Assembly: GCF_019711635.1 (NCBI RefSeq)
Contig: NZ_JAIGNT010000005.1
Location: 1-64,000 of the forward strand
Length of the DNA: 64,000 nucleotides
Source: Qipengyuania huizhouensis
Lineage (GTDB): Bacteria; Pseudomonadota; Alphaproteobacteria; Sphingomonadales; Sphingomonadaceae
Reading direction: 5' to 3'
Part shown: piece after piece, positions 9,107-18,745 of the stretch
Layout: each line of letters starts with the position of its first letter
Numbering within the stretch: position 1 is the stretch's first letter
The notes under the pieces: generated by a model
What the model was told of the DNA's origin: nothing
Databases searched by the model: none
The model's input: the letters and a program-made list of their open reading frames with translations, nothing else
Position numbers and translations under genes: made by a program

Positions 9107-9452
9107 GAACGGCGATACTGTGAAACTCTCCGGCGGCGGTATTTACCGCCGCCGGGATGCGTCTGTATCCGGAGGCAGGACTGGCGGGGCGCAGCCGCCC
9201 GCCCCCTCGCTAGCGCCAGATGGCATCCCGGAGAAGGATTCCACCCACGCGGGCTGCCGCCTGAAGCCCGCCGTTCGCCTGCCATGCGTTGTGCAGGGAC
9301 GGTGAAGCGTGGACCGAACGCCCATTCCAGCCGTTGGATAACTGTACACGGCCCGGTGCCCGCAACGATTCCAGTCCGCGCACCGGAGGCCCGCCGTAGG
9401 GGATATTCTTCCATTACGGCCCGAATAACAGTTTACGAGGCGCACGACATTC
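9107..9452. other. Non-coding gap between adhesin and lysozyme genes
   Basis: 346 bases. Apart from the hairpin at 9131-9154 there is a second GC-rich region of possible pairing near 9183-9203 (GGCGGG... CCCGCC). Short frames through it are shadows with no ribosome binding site or recognisable product. Confidence 0.6.
9131..9154 (+). terminator. GC-rich hairpin after the adhesin gene
   Basis: Arms CGGCGGCGGT (9131-9140) and ACCGCCGCCG (9145-9154) pair perfectly around an ATTT loop, 25 bases past the adhesin stop. No T-run follows, so it may stabilise the 3' end rather than terminate by itself. Confidence 0.55.
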
Positions 9453-10379
9453 ATGTCAGAAAAGAAGCATAATGGAACAGACGCGCCCGCTGACATTCCC
9501 CATCTTCGCCCCCCTCGGAAGGACTCGATCCAGAGCGAGCGTCTGGAGGCGATCATGGCGGAACTCAACCGGCCGCTCGACGACGAAAACTGGACCTCCA
9601 AGCCCCGCGCTGATGATCGCAAGGGGCCGCGTGGTCTTCTTGCCAAAATCCGCAGGCATCGCAGACATCGCGAGGACCTGAAGCGTGCCCGCCGTGCCGC
9701 TGGACAGGTCTTCAGCGTCAAGCCCAGGCTTTCGACACGCAAGCGCGCGTCATTGCTTATGGGAGCAGGCGCCATGAGCCTTGCCGCATTTACCGGGCCA
9801 CCCGCGCACAAGCCCAGCTCACGAAAGACCAATCCGATCGAGTTGGAGCTTAACGCTGCCGACAATGTGCGCAAACCTGCCGCGCTGCTGAAGGCGAGCG
9901 ACCGGTTCAAACAAGCCCTGATCGAGGAAGAAGGTGTCCGCTACACCGTCTATCGGGATGTGGCGGGATATCCGACCGTCGGCGTCGGGCATCTGGTCAG
10001 ACCCGGTGACAATCTGCGCGTGGGCGACCGCATCAGCGACGAACAGGCGCTCGATTTCCTCGAACGCGACCTGAGAACCGCCGAACGGGGCGTGCGTATC
10101 CTGGTGGGCACCCTGCCCCTGTTCCAGCACGAATTCGACGCCTTGCTGGACCTCGTATACAATGTCGGCCTCGGCAATGTCTCGGAGAATGAAAGCCCCC
10201 GGCTGAACGCCGCCATCAAGGCGGGCGATTACGAGGGAATTGCCGCAGAGTTGAACTATACGCATGCCGGTGGCAGGTACGCCCGCGGCCTCGAGTTCCG
10301 GTCGGAGCGACGGGCGCAGATCTTCATGGATGCATCCTACGAGGATCCTCGCGAAACCGGTTCGTCGAACCTGACTTGA
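9453..10379 (+). CDS. Membrane-anchored GH24 (T4-type) lysozyme
   Basis: 308 residues. The C-terminal ~160 residues are a glycoside hydrolase family 24 domain cleaving the N-acetylmuramic acid-N-acetylglucosamine bond of peptidoglycan. The catalytic triad has the T4 spacing: Glu160, Asp169, Thr175 (E-x8-D-x5-T, as in phage T4 Glu11/Asp20/Thr26). Before it lies about 98 residues of charged, very basic sequence (RRHRRHREDLKRARR near 68-82), then one hydrophobic segment at roughly 99-115. This predicts an N-in, C-out anchor with the enzyme in the periplasm. GAGGCG lies upstream of the ATG. No holin, spanin or capsid genes are nearby, so a host wall-remodelling role or phage relic are both possible. 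Confidence 0.85.
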   Translation: MSEKKHNGTDAPADIPHLRPPRKDSIQSERLEAIMAELNRPLDDENWTSKPRADDRKGPRGLLAKIRRHRRHREDLKRARRAAGQVFSVKPRLSTRKRASLLMGAGAMSLAAFTGPPAHKPSSRKTNPIELELNAADNVRKPAALLKASDRFKQALIEEEGVRYTVYRDVAGYPTVGVGHLVRPGDNLRVGDRISDEQALDFLERDLRTAERGVRILVGTLPLFQHEFDALLDLVYNVGLGNVSENESPRLNAAIKAGDYEGIAAELNYTHAGGRYARGLEFRSERRAQIFMDASYEDPRETGSSNLT

Positions 10380-10416
10380 ATGCTTCCGGTGCAAGAGCCG
10401 GAGGTGAAGCAGATTT

Positions 10417-10959
10417 ATGAGTTATCGCCTTTTCTTCGGCATCCGGCCGCCAGCCGCAATTCGGGCCGGACTTCTCGAAACCATGACGGGAATAGACAAT
10501 GCCCGGTGGCAGGACGATGGGCAATTGCACCTGACCCTGCGCTATGTCGGGGAGGTCGAGACGCATATGGCGGACGATCTCGCCGAAGCAGCCGCAGCCA
10601 TCCGTTTCGAGCCATTCGAACTTCGCATCTCGGGCTGCGGCTTTTTCGAGCGCAAGGGGCGGCCCACCTCGATCTGGGCTGGAATCGAGCCGAGCGATCC
10701 GCTCGTCAGGCTCCAGCGAAAGGTCGAACTGGCCTGCACAGGATGCGGGCTTCCCCCGGAAGGGCGCAAGTTCAAGCCCCATATAACCCTGGCGAGGCTC
10801 AACCTGTCCAGCGGGCCAGCGACGCCTTTTCTAGTATCGTGCGCGGGCCTCTCCCTTGGCCCGTGGTTGGTCGATAGTTATATCCTGTACCAGAGCCATT
10901 TGCGGGACCAGGGTTCGCTGTACGAACCCGTCCTCACTTACTCCGCCGGGGCACAATGA
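10417..10959 (+). CDS. thpR: RNA 2',3'-cyclic phosphodiesterase (LigT/2H family)
   Basis: 180 residues, the usual size. The two hallmark H-x-T-x motifs are HLTL (His38) and HITL (His122), which form the active site of 2H phosphoesterases. The family hydrolyses 2',3'-cyclic phosphate ends of RNA to 2'-phosphates and can ligate tRNA halves in vitro. The N-terminus MSYRLFFGIRPP fits the family. It overlaps the next gene by 4 bases (ATGA), implying translational coupling. Confidence 0.93.
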   Translation: MSYRLFFGIRPPAAIRAGLLETMTGIDNARWQDDGQLHLTLRYVGEVETHMADDLAEAAAAIRFEPFELRISGCGFFERKGRPTSIWAGIEPSDPLVRLQRKVELACTGCGLPPEGRKFKPHITLARLNLSSGPATPFLVSCAGLSLGPWLVDSYILYQSHLRDQGSLYEPVLTYSAGAQ

Positions 10960-11603
10960 CTGCATACCGCTTACGACCCTTTCCGGCGCTTTTGCTAGGC
11001 GCGCTTGCCACCGCCTGCTCTCCTGTGTCGAGCGGTACGACATCGGATGACCCAAAGGGGCAGGAACTGTTGCAGACGGTCGAGGCACAGGCCACTCCCG
11101 ATCCGGGCGAGAATTGCCTGCTGATGGTATGGTCCGAACAGGACGATCCGAATGTCGAATTCGACCGCGCCCACGATGCCGTGAAAGGCGGCGCGATATC
11201 CTGCGCCACCGGCGCGAGCCCCAGCCAGTTCGAAGCGGCGATAGCCAGCCTGCGCGACGCGGCTCGCGGCGGCGACCGGGGCCGCATTCTCGAACAAGTC
11301 GGTATTCCGCTGTTGTATATCGACGAGAACGGCGAGCGGCATGAATTGAGCGAAGACCAGATCGACACACTGTTCGAGGAGATTTTCGACGAAGAAATGC
11401 TCTCGGTGCTCCAGCGCCTCGATCTGTCGAGGATGACCGTAGAAAAGGACCAGGGGGCCTTTTTCGAACTCGGCTCGCTCTGGCTGGTCGTCGACGAACA
11501 GGGCCGACCCCGGGTCATGACCGTAAATCGGCAGGCGCTGGACGAAGCTGCAGAAACTGCGCGCGACCAGGCAGAACGCGGCCTTGGAAGGCCGCTCGAT
11601 TGA
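10956..11603 (+). CDS. Predicted lipoprotein, unknown function
   Basis: 215 residues. The N-terminus has a signal peptide with a lipobox-like LATAC placing the lipidated Cys at 21. The rest is acidic, with helices rich in Glu/Asp and a short strand pair near SLWLVVDEQGRPRVMTV. Two further Cys (CLLMVW and SCATG) might pair. It overlaps thpR by ATGA, so it is probably in the same transcript. I do not recognise the family. Confidence 0.8.
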   Translation: MTAYRLRPFPALLLGALATACSPVSSGTTSDDPKGQELLQTVEAQATPDPGENCLLMVWSEQDDPNVEFDRAHDAVKGGAISCATGASPSQFEAAIASLRDAARGGDRGRILEQVGIPLLYIDENGERHELSEDQIDTLFEEIFDEEMLSVLQRLDLSRMTVEKDQGAFFELGSLWLVVDEQGRPRVMTVNRQALDEAAETARDQAERGLGRPLD

Positions 11604-11756
11604 TCATGCCCGCGCATTTCGTAGATGCTCGTTGATCGTTCGACCGGGGAAGGTTGTTCGCCAGCGGCGTTCAGTCTCTTGCAATCGTCGCAAATGTAAC
11701 CAAGCTGCTCACTCGCGCGTTAGCGTTGAGCAACCGTAAGAAATACTGGAGAGACC

Positions 11757-14021
11757 ATGAAGGCCCATATCCTGGCCACGACCGCCGCAGCCGCCCTTCT
11801 TTCAGCCTGCACCACCGCACCCGGAGGAGAAATGGACCCGATCGCCGATGCCGCAGTAGATGCCGGGGTATCCGTGCCCGAAGGTACCGGCTATTTCGCT
11901 TCCGACAGCGACCTGCCCTTCCTGGCACCGGACTTCAGCGCCGTGTCGGAGGATGACTACATCCCCGCCTTCGAACAGGCGATGGCCATCCAGAAGGCCG
12001 AGATCGAGGCCATCAAGGCCAATCCTGCCGAACCGACTTTCGCGAACACCATCGTCGCGCTCGAAAAATCGGGCCGGATGCTGGGCCGCGTCAGCCGCGT
12101 CTTCTTCGCCCTGACCGGTTCGAACACCACCGACCGCCTCGACGAGATCAACACGGAAATCAGCCCCAAGCTCACCGCGCATGGCGACAGCATCACGCTG
12201 GACCCTGAACTCTTCGCCCGCGTGAAGGCGGTTTACGACAACCGCGCCGCCATGACGATGACGCCCGAAGATGCGAAACTGCTCGAAAACACCTATGAGG
12301 GGATGGTCCATGCCGGTGCGCTGCTGACCGATGCGCAGCGTGAACGGGTCAAGGCAATCAATTCCGAGCTTTCCACGCTGACCACCGAATTCAGCCAGGA
12401 CGCACGGGCCGCCATGTCCGACCAGCCCGTAATCTTCGACAATCGCAGCGATCTTGCAGGCCTGTCGGAAAGCGACATCCGCTCTGCCGCAGATCTGGCA
12501 ACCGAGAAGGGCTTCCCCGGCAAATACGCCATTGCCCTGCAGAACACCACGCAGCAGCCGCTCCTGCCCAGCATGGAAAACCGTGCCGCGCGCGAGAAGC
12601 TGTTTATGGCGAGCTTCCACCGCGCCGACGGCACGACCGATATCGATACCCGCCAGCTGATCGCGCGGATCGCCGAACTGCGCGCCGAGAAGGCAGCCCT
12701 GTTCGGGGAACCCGACTGGGCGACCTACGCCATGTGGGATCGCATGGCCGAAACCCCGAAGACCGCGCTCGATTTCATGGAGCAGATGGTCCCTCCCCTA
12801 GCCGCTACGCAGCGCCGCGAAGCAGCCATTCTTACCGAGGCGATCACAGCCGACGGCGGCGATTACGAGGTGAAGCCCTGGGACTGGTATCGCTATGCCA
12901 ACAAGATCAAGGCAGAGCGTTACGATCTCGATGAAGACGCGATGATGGAGTATTTCCAGCTCGACAAGGTGCTGGAAGACGGCGTCTTCTACATGGCGGA
13001 AAAGCTCTATGGCCTGACCTTCGAACGCCGTACCGACCTGCCCGTCTATCACCCGGACGTGTGGACCTACACCGTCTTCGACCGCGATGGCAGCGAACTC
13101 GGCCTGTTCTATTTCGATCCGTTCCAGCGGCCCTCCAAGCGGGGCGGCGCATGGATGAGCAACTTCGTCGACCAGAGCGATCTGTGGGGCACCAAGCCGG
13201 TGATCTACAACGTGCTCAACATCCCGAAGGCACCCGAGGGCGAGCCGCAACTGGTGAGCTTCGACTGGGTCAACACCACCTTCCATGAATTCGGCCACGC
13301 GCTGCACGGTTTCTTTGCCGACCAGCGCTATGAAAGCCTGTCCGGCACGGCCACGGCGCGCGACTTCGTGGAATATCCCAGCCAGGTCCATGAAATGTGG
13401 GCGACCTGGCCCGAGGTGCTGAGGAATTACGCCAAGCATTACCAGACCGGCGAGACCATCCCGCAGGCGATGGTGGACCGGATCGAAGCCGCCTCGAAGT
13501 TCAACCAGGGCTATGATTTCGGCGAAACCGTCGCTGCCGCGCTGCTCGACATGAAATGGGCTGCGCTCAGCAAGGAAGAAGCCGCTGCGCTCGACACGCC
13601 TGAAAAGGTCGATGCCTTCGAACGCAATTCGCTGGAAGAACTGGGTCTCGAAATCGACCTCGTTCCCCCGCGCTATCGCAGCACCTACTTCAATCACATC
13701 TTCAGCGGACCGGCCGGCTATTCGGCAGGCTATTACAGCTATCTGTGGACCGAGATGCTCGATCGCGACAGCCGCAAGTGGTTCCGCGAGAATGGCGGGC
13801 TGACCCGCGAAAATGGTGACCACTACCGCGCAACCGTTCTGAGCCGCGGCGGCACGATGGACTATTTCGAGATGTTCGAGAACTTCGCCGGTCGCCAGCC
13901 GGAGATTACCCCGATGCTCGAAGCACGCGGCCTTGTCCCGGGCGATGAAGCAGCCGATAGCGAAGTGTCGGACGACGGCCCGGCCAATGTCGGTAGCACT
14001 GGCGATACTTCGGTCGACTAA
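11757..14021 (+). CDS. dcp: M3-family zinc metallopeptidase, peptidyl-dipeptidase Dcp type, lipoprotein
   Basis: 754 residues. The zinc site is HEFGH at His510, Glu511, His514, with the third ligand expected in the downstream helix that begins SQVHEMWATWPE. The family removes C-terminal dipeptides from oligopeptides. Unlike cytosolic Dcp it carries a signal peptide with a lipobox-like LLSAC, so it should sit on the periplasmic face of a membrane. The C-terminal ~20 residues are an acidic Ser/Asp-rich tail. GGAGAG precedes the ATG. A hairpin follows the stop, and the btu operon converges on it. Confidence 0.93.
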   Translation: MKAHILATTAAAALLSACTTAPGGEMDPIADAAVDAGVSVPEGTGYFASDSDLPFLAPDFSAVSEDDYIPAFEQAMAIQKAEIEAIKANPAEPTFANTIVALEKSGRMLGRVSRVFFALTGSNTTDRLDEINTEISPKLTAHGDSITLDPELFARVKAVYDNRAAMTMTPEDAKLLENTYEGMVHAGALLTDAQRERVKAINSELSTLTTEFSQDARAAMSDQPVIFDNRSDLAGLSESDIRSAADLATEKGFPGKYAIALQNTTQQPLLPSMENRAAREKLFMASFHRADGTTDIDTRQLIARIAELRAEKAALFGEPDWATYAMWDRMAETPKTALDFMEQMVPPLAATQRREAAILTEAITADGGDYEVKPWDWYRYANKIKAERYDLDEDAMMEYFQLDKVLEDGVFYMAEKLYGLTFERRTDLPVYHPDVWTYTVFDRDGSELGLFYFDPFQRPSKRGGAWMSNFVDQSDLWGTKPVIYNVLNIPKAPEGEPQLVSFDWVNTTFHEFGHALHGFFADQRYESLSGTATARDFVEYPSQVHEMWATWPEVLRNYAKHYQTGETIPQAMVDRIEAASKFNQGYDFGETVAAALLDMKWAALSKEEAAALDTPEKVDAFERNSLEELGLEIDLVPPRYRSTYFNHIFSGPAGYSAGYYSYLWTEMLDRDSRKWFRENGGLTRENGDHYRATVLSRGGTMDYFEMFENFAGRQPEITPMLEARGLVPGDEAADSEVSDDGPANVGSTGDTSVD

Positions 14022-14031
14022 TCGGGTTTTA

Positions 14032-14061
14032 GGCGGGGTGAGCGGTTCGGCTTACCCCGCC
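14032..14061 (+). terminator. Hairpin terminator after the M3 peptidase
   Basis: GGCGGGGT (14032-14039) pairs with ACCCCGCC (14054-14061), followed by CTTTCCTC. It lies between the convergent dcp and btuD stops. Confidence 0.65.
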
Positions 14062-14084
14062 CTTTCCTCAACGAGGCACCAGTG

Positions 14085-14807
14085 TCAGCAGGGTGCAAGT
14101 GCCCGGGCGCCGGGCTCGCCAAGCCAGCGCATCTTCGTTCCCCAGACCTTTTCGATACGTTCGGCGGACAGTGCCTTTTCCGGTACGTCATCCTCTACAA
14201 GCTGGCCCCGGTCGAGGACGAGGACGCGGTCCGCATGATTCATCGCGATGGCGAGATCGTGCAGGACCACGACGACCCCTGATCCCCTGGCAGCGATGCC
14301 TTCCATATACCGGGTAAGATGGAACTGGTGCGCCAGGTCCAGCGCGGCAAGCGGTTCGTCGGCCAAAATCCAGTCGGGCTGCCCAGCCAGCACCCGTGCC
14401 AGCAATACCCGTGCCTGTTCGCCGCCCGACAGGGCCTGCGCCCGCCGCTGCTCGAACCCTGTCAATTCAAGCGCTTCCAGCGCCGCATCGACAGGGCCGG
14501 GCAATGTGTCGCGATGCGGGATGCGGCCCAGCTCGACGATGCTTCGCACCGTCACATCCCAGGCAATCTCCGGGGCCTGGGCCAAATACCCGATGCGCTT
14601 GGCGCGATCCGGCAGCTGAGGTAGCGGCTGGCCGTCGAGGGAGACCTGCCCCGCATCGATGTGCAGCAAGCCTGCCAGAGCCTGTAGCAGAGAGGATTTC
14701 CCGGCGCCGTTAGGACCGCAGATCGCGGTGATTTCGCCCGGTTTCAGCTTGCAGCTAATCTCGCTCAACCTGTTTGTCAGTGAGATCGCAGAGGCGTCGA
14801 GCGTCAT
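14085..14807 (-). CDS. btuD: Cobalamin ABC transporter ATP-binding protein
   Basis: 240 residues from the ATG at 14807; a longer open frame upstream is out-of-frame permease sequence. Walker A GPNGAGKSS, signature LSGGEQARV, Walker B and D-loop WILADEPLAALDL, and switch His in VVLHDLAIA are all present. It powers import through the permease at 14804-15757, with which it overlaps by ATGA. B12 is the likely substrate because of the upstream riboswitch; by protein sequence alone haem or siderophore would be possible. Confidence 0.9.
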   Translation of the reverse strand: MTLDASAISLTNRLSEISCKLKPGEITAICGPNGAGKSSLLQALAGLLHIDAGQVSLDGQPLPQLPDRAKRIGYLAQAPEIAWDVTVRSIVELGRIPHRDTLPGPVDAALEALELTGFEQRRAQALSGGEQARVLLARVLAGQPDWILADEPLAALDLAHQFHLTRYMEGIAARGSGVVVVLHDLAIAMNHADRVLVLDRGQLVEDDVPEKALSAERIEKVWGTKMRWLGEPGARALAPC

Positions 14808-15757
14808 GCCAGCCCCCTTCTCATGCGCAGCAGCAGCCAGAGGAAGAAAGGTGCTCCAAGCAGGCTGAGTGCGATGCCCAGCCGCAGTTCGGTCACTAAC
14901 GGCAGGATGCGCACAAGGCTGTCCGCAACAAGAACGAGCAATGCACCGGCAAGCGCGCTTGGCACGATCAATTGCGAAGGTCTCCTGTCGGTCAGGGGGC
15001 GGACGAGATGCGGGACGATCAGGCCAACGAAGCCGATGATCCCGGCTACCGCTACGCCGGCTCCGACGGTCAGTCCGATGCCGAGAATGAGCAGCCAGAG
15101 CAGGCGCGAAGTGTCTATCCCCAGCGACCGGGCAACCGGCTCGCCCAGCGTCAGCGCATCGAGCGAGCGCCCGGTGCGCCAGAGCAGCAGCACGCCAAGC
15201 GCTACCAGCGGCCCGGAGAGCCAGACTTCGCGCCAGCTGCGGTCGGTCAGTGCGCCGTTGAGCCACAAGACGATCTCGCTCATGGCGAAGGCATTCGGCG
15301 CCATGCTGATGGCAAGCGCAGTCAATGCCCCGGCGAGGCTCGCCACCATCAGGCCCGCGAGCGTGAACAAGGCAATCCCGCCCGTCCGCCCGGCAATCGC
15401 AGCCAGCAGTGCCATGGCCCCGCCCGCGCCGATCAGCGCGAAGAGCGGCAGCAGCCACGCGCTCGCCGTATAGCCGAACCAGAGTGCCACCACCGCGCCC
15501 AGCGCCGCGCCGGGGGCGATGCCGAACAGGCCGGGATCGGCCAGCGGATTGCGGAGGTAGCCCTGCATCGCAGCGCCAGCCGCGCCCAGTCCGCCGCCCA
15601 CGATGACAGCGAGCACTGCGCGCGGGAGGCGGAGTTCGCCCAGGATCAGCGCGGCATTGGGAGTGGTCGCCGGGTCCAGCCACACACGGCCAGCCAAGAG
15701 AGAAAGCGGCAGGGCCAGCGCGAGCAGCAGGGCGAATACGAATGTAGCGCGGTTCAC
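14804..15757 (-). CDS. btuC: FecCD/BtuC-type ABC transporter permease
   Basis: 317 residues with about nine to ten hydrophobic segments. Family motifs include RLPRAVLAVIVGGGLGAAGA, QGYLRNPLADPGLFGI, and GFVGLIVPHLVR, the coupling region that contacts the ATPase. I set the start at the GTG at 15757, which overlaps the btuF stop as GTGA; the open frame to 15820 lies inside btuF. It forms the inner-membrane channel of the importer. Confidence 0.92.
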   Translation of the reverse strand: MNRATFVFALLLALALPLSLLAGRVWLDPATTPNAALILGELRLPRAVLAVIVGGGLGAAGAAMQGYLRNPLADPGLFGIAPGAALGAVVALWFGYTASAWLLPLFALIGAGGAMALLAAIAGRTGGIALFTLAGLMVASLAGALTALAISMAPNAFAMSEIVLWLNGALTDRSWREVWLSGPLVALGVLLLWRTGRSLDALTLGEPVARSLGIDTSRLLWLLILGIGLTVGAGVAVAGIIGFVGLIVPHLVRPLTDRRPSQLIVPSALAGALLVLVADSLVRILPLVTELRLGIALSLLGAPFFLWLLLRMRRGLA

Positions 15758-16566
15758 GAGACTGTGTCCCTGATCGTTTTCAGTCGCCGGGCAGCGCGGA
15801 TGATCGTGGGCCCGCCGCAATAGATAAGTCGCGTGTCGAAATCTGCCCGGGCCATGCCATCGACCTCGTCCAGAACCGGGTGCCGCTGACCCGCCTCGCT
15901 CCCGGCGACCAGCAGCACTTGCGGTGGATCGGCGACGACCTGCTCGAGCGAGAGATAGTCCGCCTGTGCCATGCCGCGCGCCTCGGAATAGCTGGCAAAC
16001 CCCGTGCGCCGCAGCAGGTCGCTCACCAGCGAGGCTTCACCGGGCACGATTCCGCCGGGCTGCCACAGCGCAGCTTCGACAGGCTCTGCGGTGTCCGCCA
16101 CTTCCGAAAGAGCCAGCTCTATCTGCTCTACCAGCCTTTCACCCTCCCGGTCGTTCTCCACCAAAGCAGCGAGTTCGCGGATCTGGGCAATGCTGGACGC
16201 AATATCCGCAGTGCCCCCGAAGGTCACCACGCGGAGACCGAGATCCTCCAGCGCGGCGCGGGTAGCGGGCGCGATGAAAGTGCTCGCCACGACCACGTCG
16301 GGATCGAGCGCGAGCACTTCTTCAACGGTGCCGCCGGTCGCGGGAAAGCGCGCGGCGTCCTCCACCGACATCGAACTTGCCCGCGGGTCCTTGCTGTAGT
16401 GCGAAATCGCCAGCAACTGCCCCGGCTCGGCCACTTCGGCGAGGATCGCGTCGGCGCAGGGGTTGAGGCTGACGACCGTCGGGCGATAGTCCGGAGAACT
16501 GCGCCCCGGCCCCGCCCCCGCACAACCGGCGAGCAGCAGGGCCAGAACGGGCAGCAAGCGGATCAC
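15754..16566 (-). CDS. btuF: Periplasmic corrinoid-binding lipoprotein
   Basis: 270 residues. The N-terminus MIRLLPVLALLLAGC is a lipoprotein signal with the Cys at 15. The fold matches the helical-backbone binding proteins (PF01497 type): the VVSLNPCADAILAEV start, the LALDPDVVVAS strand, the long helix LVEQIELALSEV, and a C-terminal TRLIYCGGPT region. It delivers substrate to the permease. Its start codon overlaps the btuB stop by 4 bases and its stop overlaps btuC, so three junctions in this operon are coupled. Confidence 0.9.
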   Translation of the reverse strand: MIRLLPVLALLLAGCAGAGPGRSSPDYRPTVVSLNPCADAILAEVAEPGQLLAISHYSKDPRASSMSVEDAARFPATGGTVEEVLALDPDVVVASTFIAPATRAALEDLGLRVVTFGGTADIASSIAQIRELAALVENDREGERLVEQIELALSEVADTAEPVEAALWQPGGIVPGEASLVSDLLRRTGFASYSEARGMAQADYLSLEQVVADPPQVLLVAGSEAGQRHPVLDEVDGMARADFDTRLIYCGGPTIIRAARRLKTIRDTVS

Positions 16567-18479
16567 ATCTTCGCCCGTATTCCGCCGAAGACGCCGCGCC
16601 CGGCGGTGCCATAACCGGCAACTGTCTGGTATTCGGTGTCGAAGACGTTCTCGACCCTTCCGAACAATTCCAGATTGTCGCCGATGTCGAACGATGCGCG
16701 CACATCGAGCAGCTCGTATCCGGCCAGCCGGTTGGTGTTCGCAGCATTGTCCCAGCTCGGGCCGACGATACGCAGGTCCGCGCCAAGGCCGAGGCCGAAG
16801 CTGCTTTCCCAGTCGGCGTAAATGGTCCCGAAATGGTCGGGCCGACGCGCAAGGTCCAATCCGGTCGTGCGGTCTTCCGCCTCGACATAGGAGTAGATGC
16901 CCGCAAGGCGCAGGCCGGGTGCCAGGTCGATACCCGCCTCGGCCTCGATACCCTGCGCGCGGGCTTCCGCCGTGTTGAGATAGACGCCCGATGGCCGGTC
17001 GGAGGTGAAGCCGAAGCCGATCAGATTGTCGCTATCACGGCGATAACCGGTGAGCGCGAGGTGGAGGCCCGATCCGCGCTGGCCCTTTTCCACGCCCAGA
17101 TCGAAGCTGGTGCTTTCCTCGGGCTCCAGATCCTCGTTTCCGTAGAATGACAGAAGCTGGTAGAGCGTGGGTGCCTTGAACCCTTCGCCGACACTCGCGC
17201 GCACGCGCCAGTCGCCTGCGAGACCATAGCTCAAATCGCCGCCGAAACTGGTCTGCGAACCGAACAGTTCGTGGTCGTCAATGCGGGCCCCGGCATGTGC
17301 CGCGAGATTGCCCATGACCCAGCCGAGCTGCGCATAGGCGCCGCTGATTTCGGTTTCGGCAGCATTGTCGAAACTGGTGACGAAGCTGGTCCATTCGTGA
17401 TCGCCGCCGAAAGCCAGCGATAGGCCGCCGAGCAGGCGGTATTCGCCGCGCAGCGAGAGCCGCTCCGAATGGCCGTCGCTGCCGAAGGTCTCCGCGCCGT
17501 CTCCATCGCGATTGCTGCGCTCGGTATCCGACAGGCTGTAGGCCGCACGCAGGGTCAGGTCGTTGCCGTAATAGGCAAGACCCACGTCGCCCCAATAGCG
17601 CGTGGTTTTCTGCATGTCGTCGCTATCGGCAGGGCTGAAATCGGTGGAGGAAAAGCCGTCGATCTCGACCTCGCCTTCGGCGAAATTGGCGTGAGCAAAG
17701 GCTTCCAGGCTGGGCGTAAGGTTGACGAAGGCGGTCGAGCCGATGGCGAATTGCTGAGAGCCGTCGGCTTCCGTCCCCGATGCGGCGGCGGAAAATCCGT
17801 CCGTCTCGTACCATGACGACGTCAGGCCGAAAAACACATCGTCATTGCCTGTCCCGGCGGCGGCGCTGGCGAACAGCGTGTCACGCGCGCCATATTCGAC
17901 GCTGCCGGTCATGCCGCGTTCGGTGCGGGTGGAGATATCGACCACACCGCCCACGGCTTCCGAGCCCCAGATGGTGCTGTTCGAGCCGCGCAGGACATCG
18001 ATCTTGCCTGCCGTCCCGAGCAGGAGATTGCCGAAATCGAACCCGCCCGAGGGGCTGGCCTGATCGGCCACGCGCACGCCGTCGACCAGTACCAGGAGCT
18101 GGTCCGCATTCGCGCCGCGAACATTGACGCTGGTCACCGTGCCCACCGGCCCGCTGCGCGAGAAGGACAGCCCCGGCACCCGGGCCAGCGCATTGGCCGG
18201 ATCGGCGCCTTGGAGCGTCGCGATCTCCTTGCGGTCGATCACGGTGATGGACTGGCCGGTGTTGCGCAGGTCCGTTCCCAGACCGTTGGCGGTCACGGTG
18301 ATGACGGATTCGCTGGCGGGCTGCGGCGTGTGAACATAGGCTTCCTCGCCGCTCGGCTCAGGCTCGCCCTCGGCGTCCTGGCGCTCGATGATCTCGGCCA
18401 GCGCTTCTTCGCTTGCAGTCTGCGCATGCACGGTTGCAGGAACCGCCGAAGCGGTGAGCAAAAACAGGTACTTGTACAC
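16563..18479 (-). CDS. btuB: TonB-dependent outer-membrane cobalamin receptor
   Basis: 638 residues from a GTG at 18479, preceded by AGGAGGAATT; the open frame to 18701 runs into the riboswitch and is not coding. A signal peptide ends near VHAQ. A TonB-box-like VITVTA precedes the plug domain (GQSITVIDRKEI, ANALARVPGLSFSR, NVRGANADQLLVLVDGVR). The rest is a 22-strand-type barrel with alternating aromatic strands. The terminal residue is Met (GIRAKM), not the usual aromatic, which is unusual for barrel assembly. Riboswitch control and the btuFCD neighbours support cobalamin as ligand. Confidence 0.93.
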   Translation of the reverse strand: MYKYLFLLTASAVPATVHAQTASEEALAEIIERQDAEGEPEPSGEEAYVHTPQPASESVITVTANGLGTDLRNTGQSITVIDRKEIATLQGADPANALARVPGLSFSRSGPVGTVTSVNVRGANADQLLVLVDGVRVADQASPSGGFDFGNLLLGTAGKIDVLRGSNSTIWGSEAVGGVVDISTRTERGMTGSVEYGARDTLFASAAAGTGNDDVFFGLTSSWYETDGFSAAASGTEADGSQQFAIGSTAFVNLTPSLEAFAHANFAEGEVEIDGFSSTDFSPADSDDMQKTTRYWGDVGLAYYGNDLTLRAAYSLSDTERSNRDGDGAETFGSDGHSERLSLRGEYRLLGGLSLAFGGDHEWTSFVTSFDNAAETEISGAYAQLGWVMGNLAAHAGARIDDHELFGSQTSFGGDLSYGLAGDWRVRASVGEGFKAPTLYQLLSFYGNEDLEPEESTSFDLGVEKGQRGSGLHLALTGYRRDSDNLIGFGFTSDRPSGVYLNTAEARAQGIEAEAGIDLAPGLRLAGIYSYVEAEDRTTGLDLARRPDHFGTIYADWESSFGLGLGADLRIVGPSWDNAANTNRLAGYELLDVRASFDIGDNLELFGRVENVFDTEYQTVAGYGTAGRGVFGGIRAKM

Positions 18480-18579
18480 AATTCCTCCTATCACGAACGA
18501 ACGCCGCTCATGACGGGAGGAAGTCTGGATCGACTCCGTCCCCGCTTGCCATCGGTACACCCCGCCCGCGGCCGAACGA

Positions 18580-18745
18580 CTGGTACAGGCAGGTCTCCTG
18601 GCTCCCGGATCATCGGCCCTGCTCCACCTTCCCGCTTTCGCAGTGGCACCTCGGAGCGCGCCTAGCCGGTTACAGTTGCGGGGGCAGCCGCGGTATCGCA
18701 CCGCGTTCCCTTGACCCGTACCAATGCGCGCCCTCTAGCCATGCG
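18580..18745 (-). promoter_or_regulatory. Cobalamin (AdoCbl-type) riboswitch
   Basis: Read on the minus strand, it contains the conserved core elements in order: the GGTACGGG-like 5' element, the B12-box CTGCCCCCGCAACTG (about 18671-18696), GCCACTG followed by GCGGGAAGG, and the 3' closing element AGCCAGGAGACCTGCC (18588-18603). It lies about 100 bases before the btuB GTG, so it should reduce expression of btuBFCD when B12 is abundant. Edges are approximate. Confidence 0.95.
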
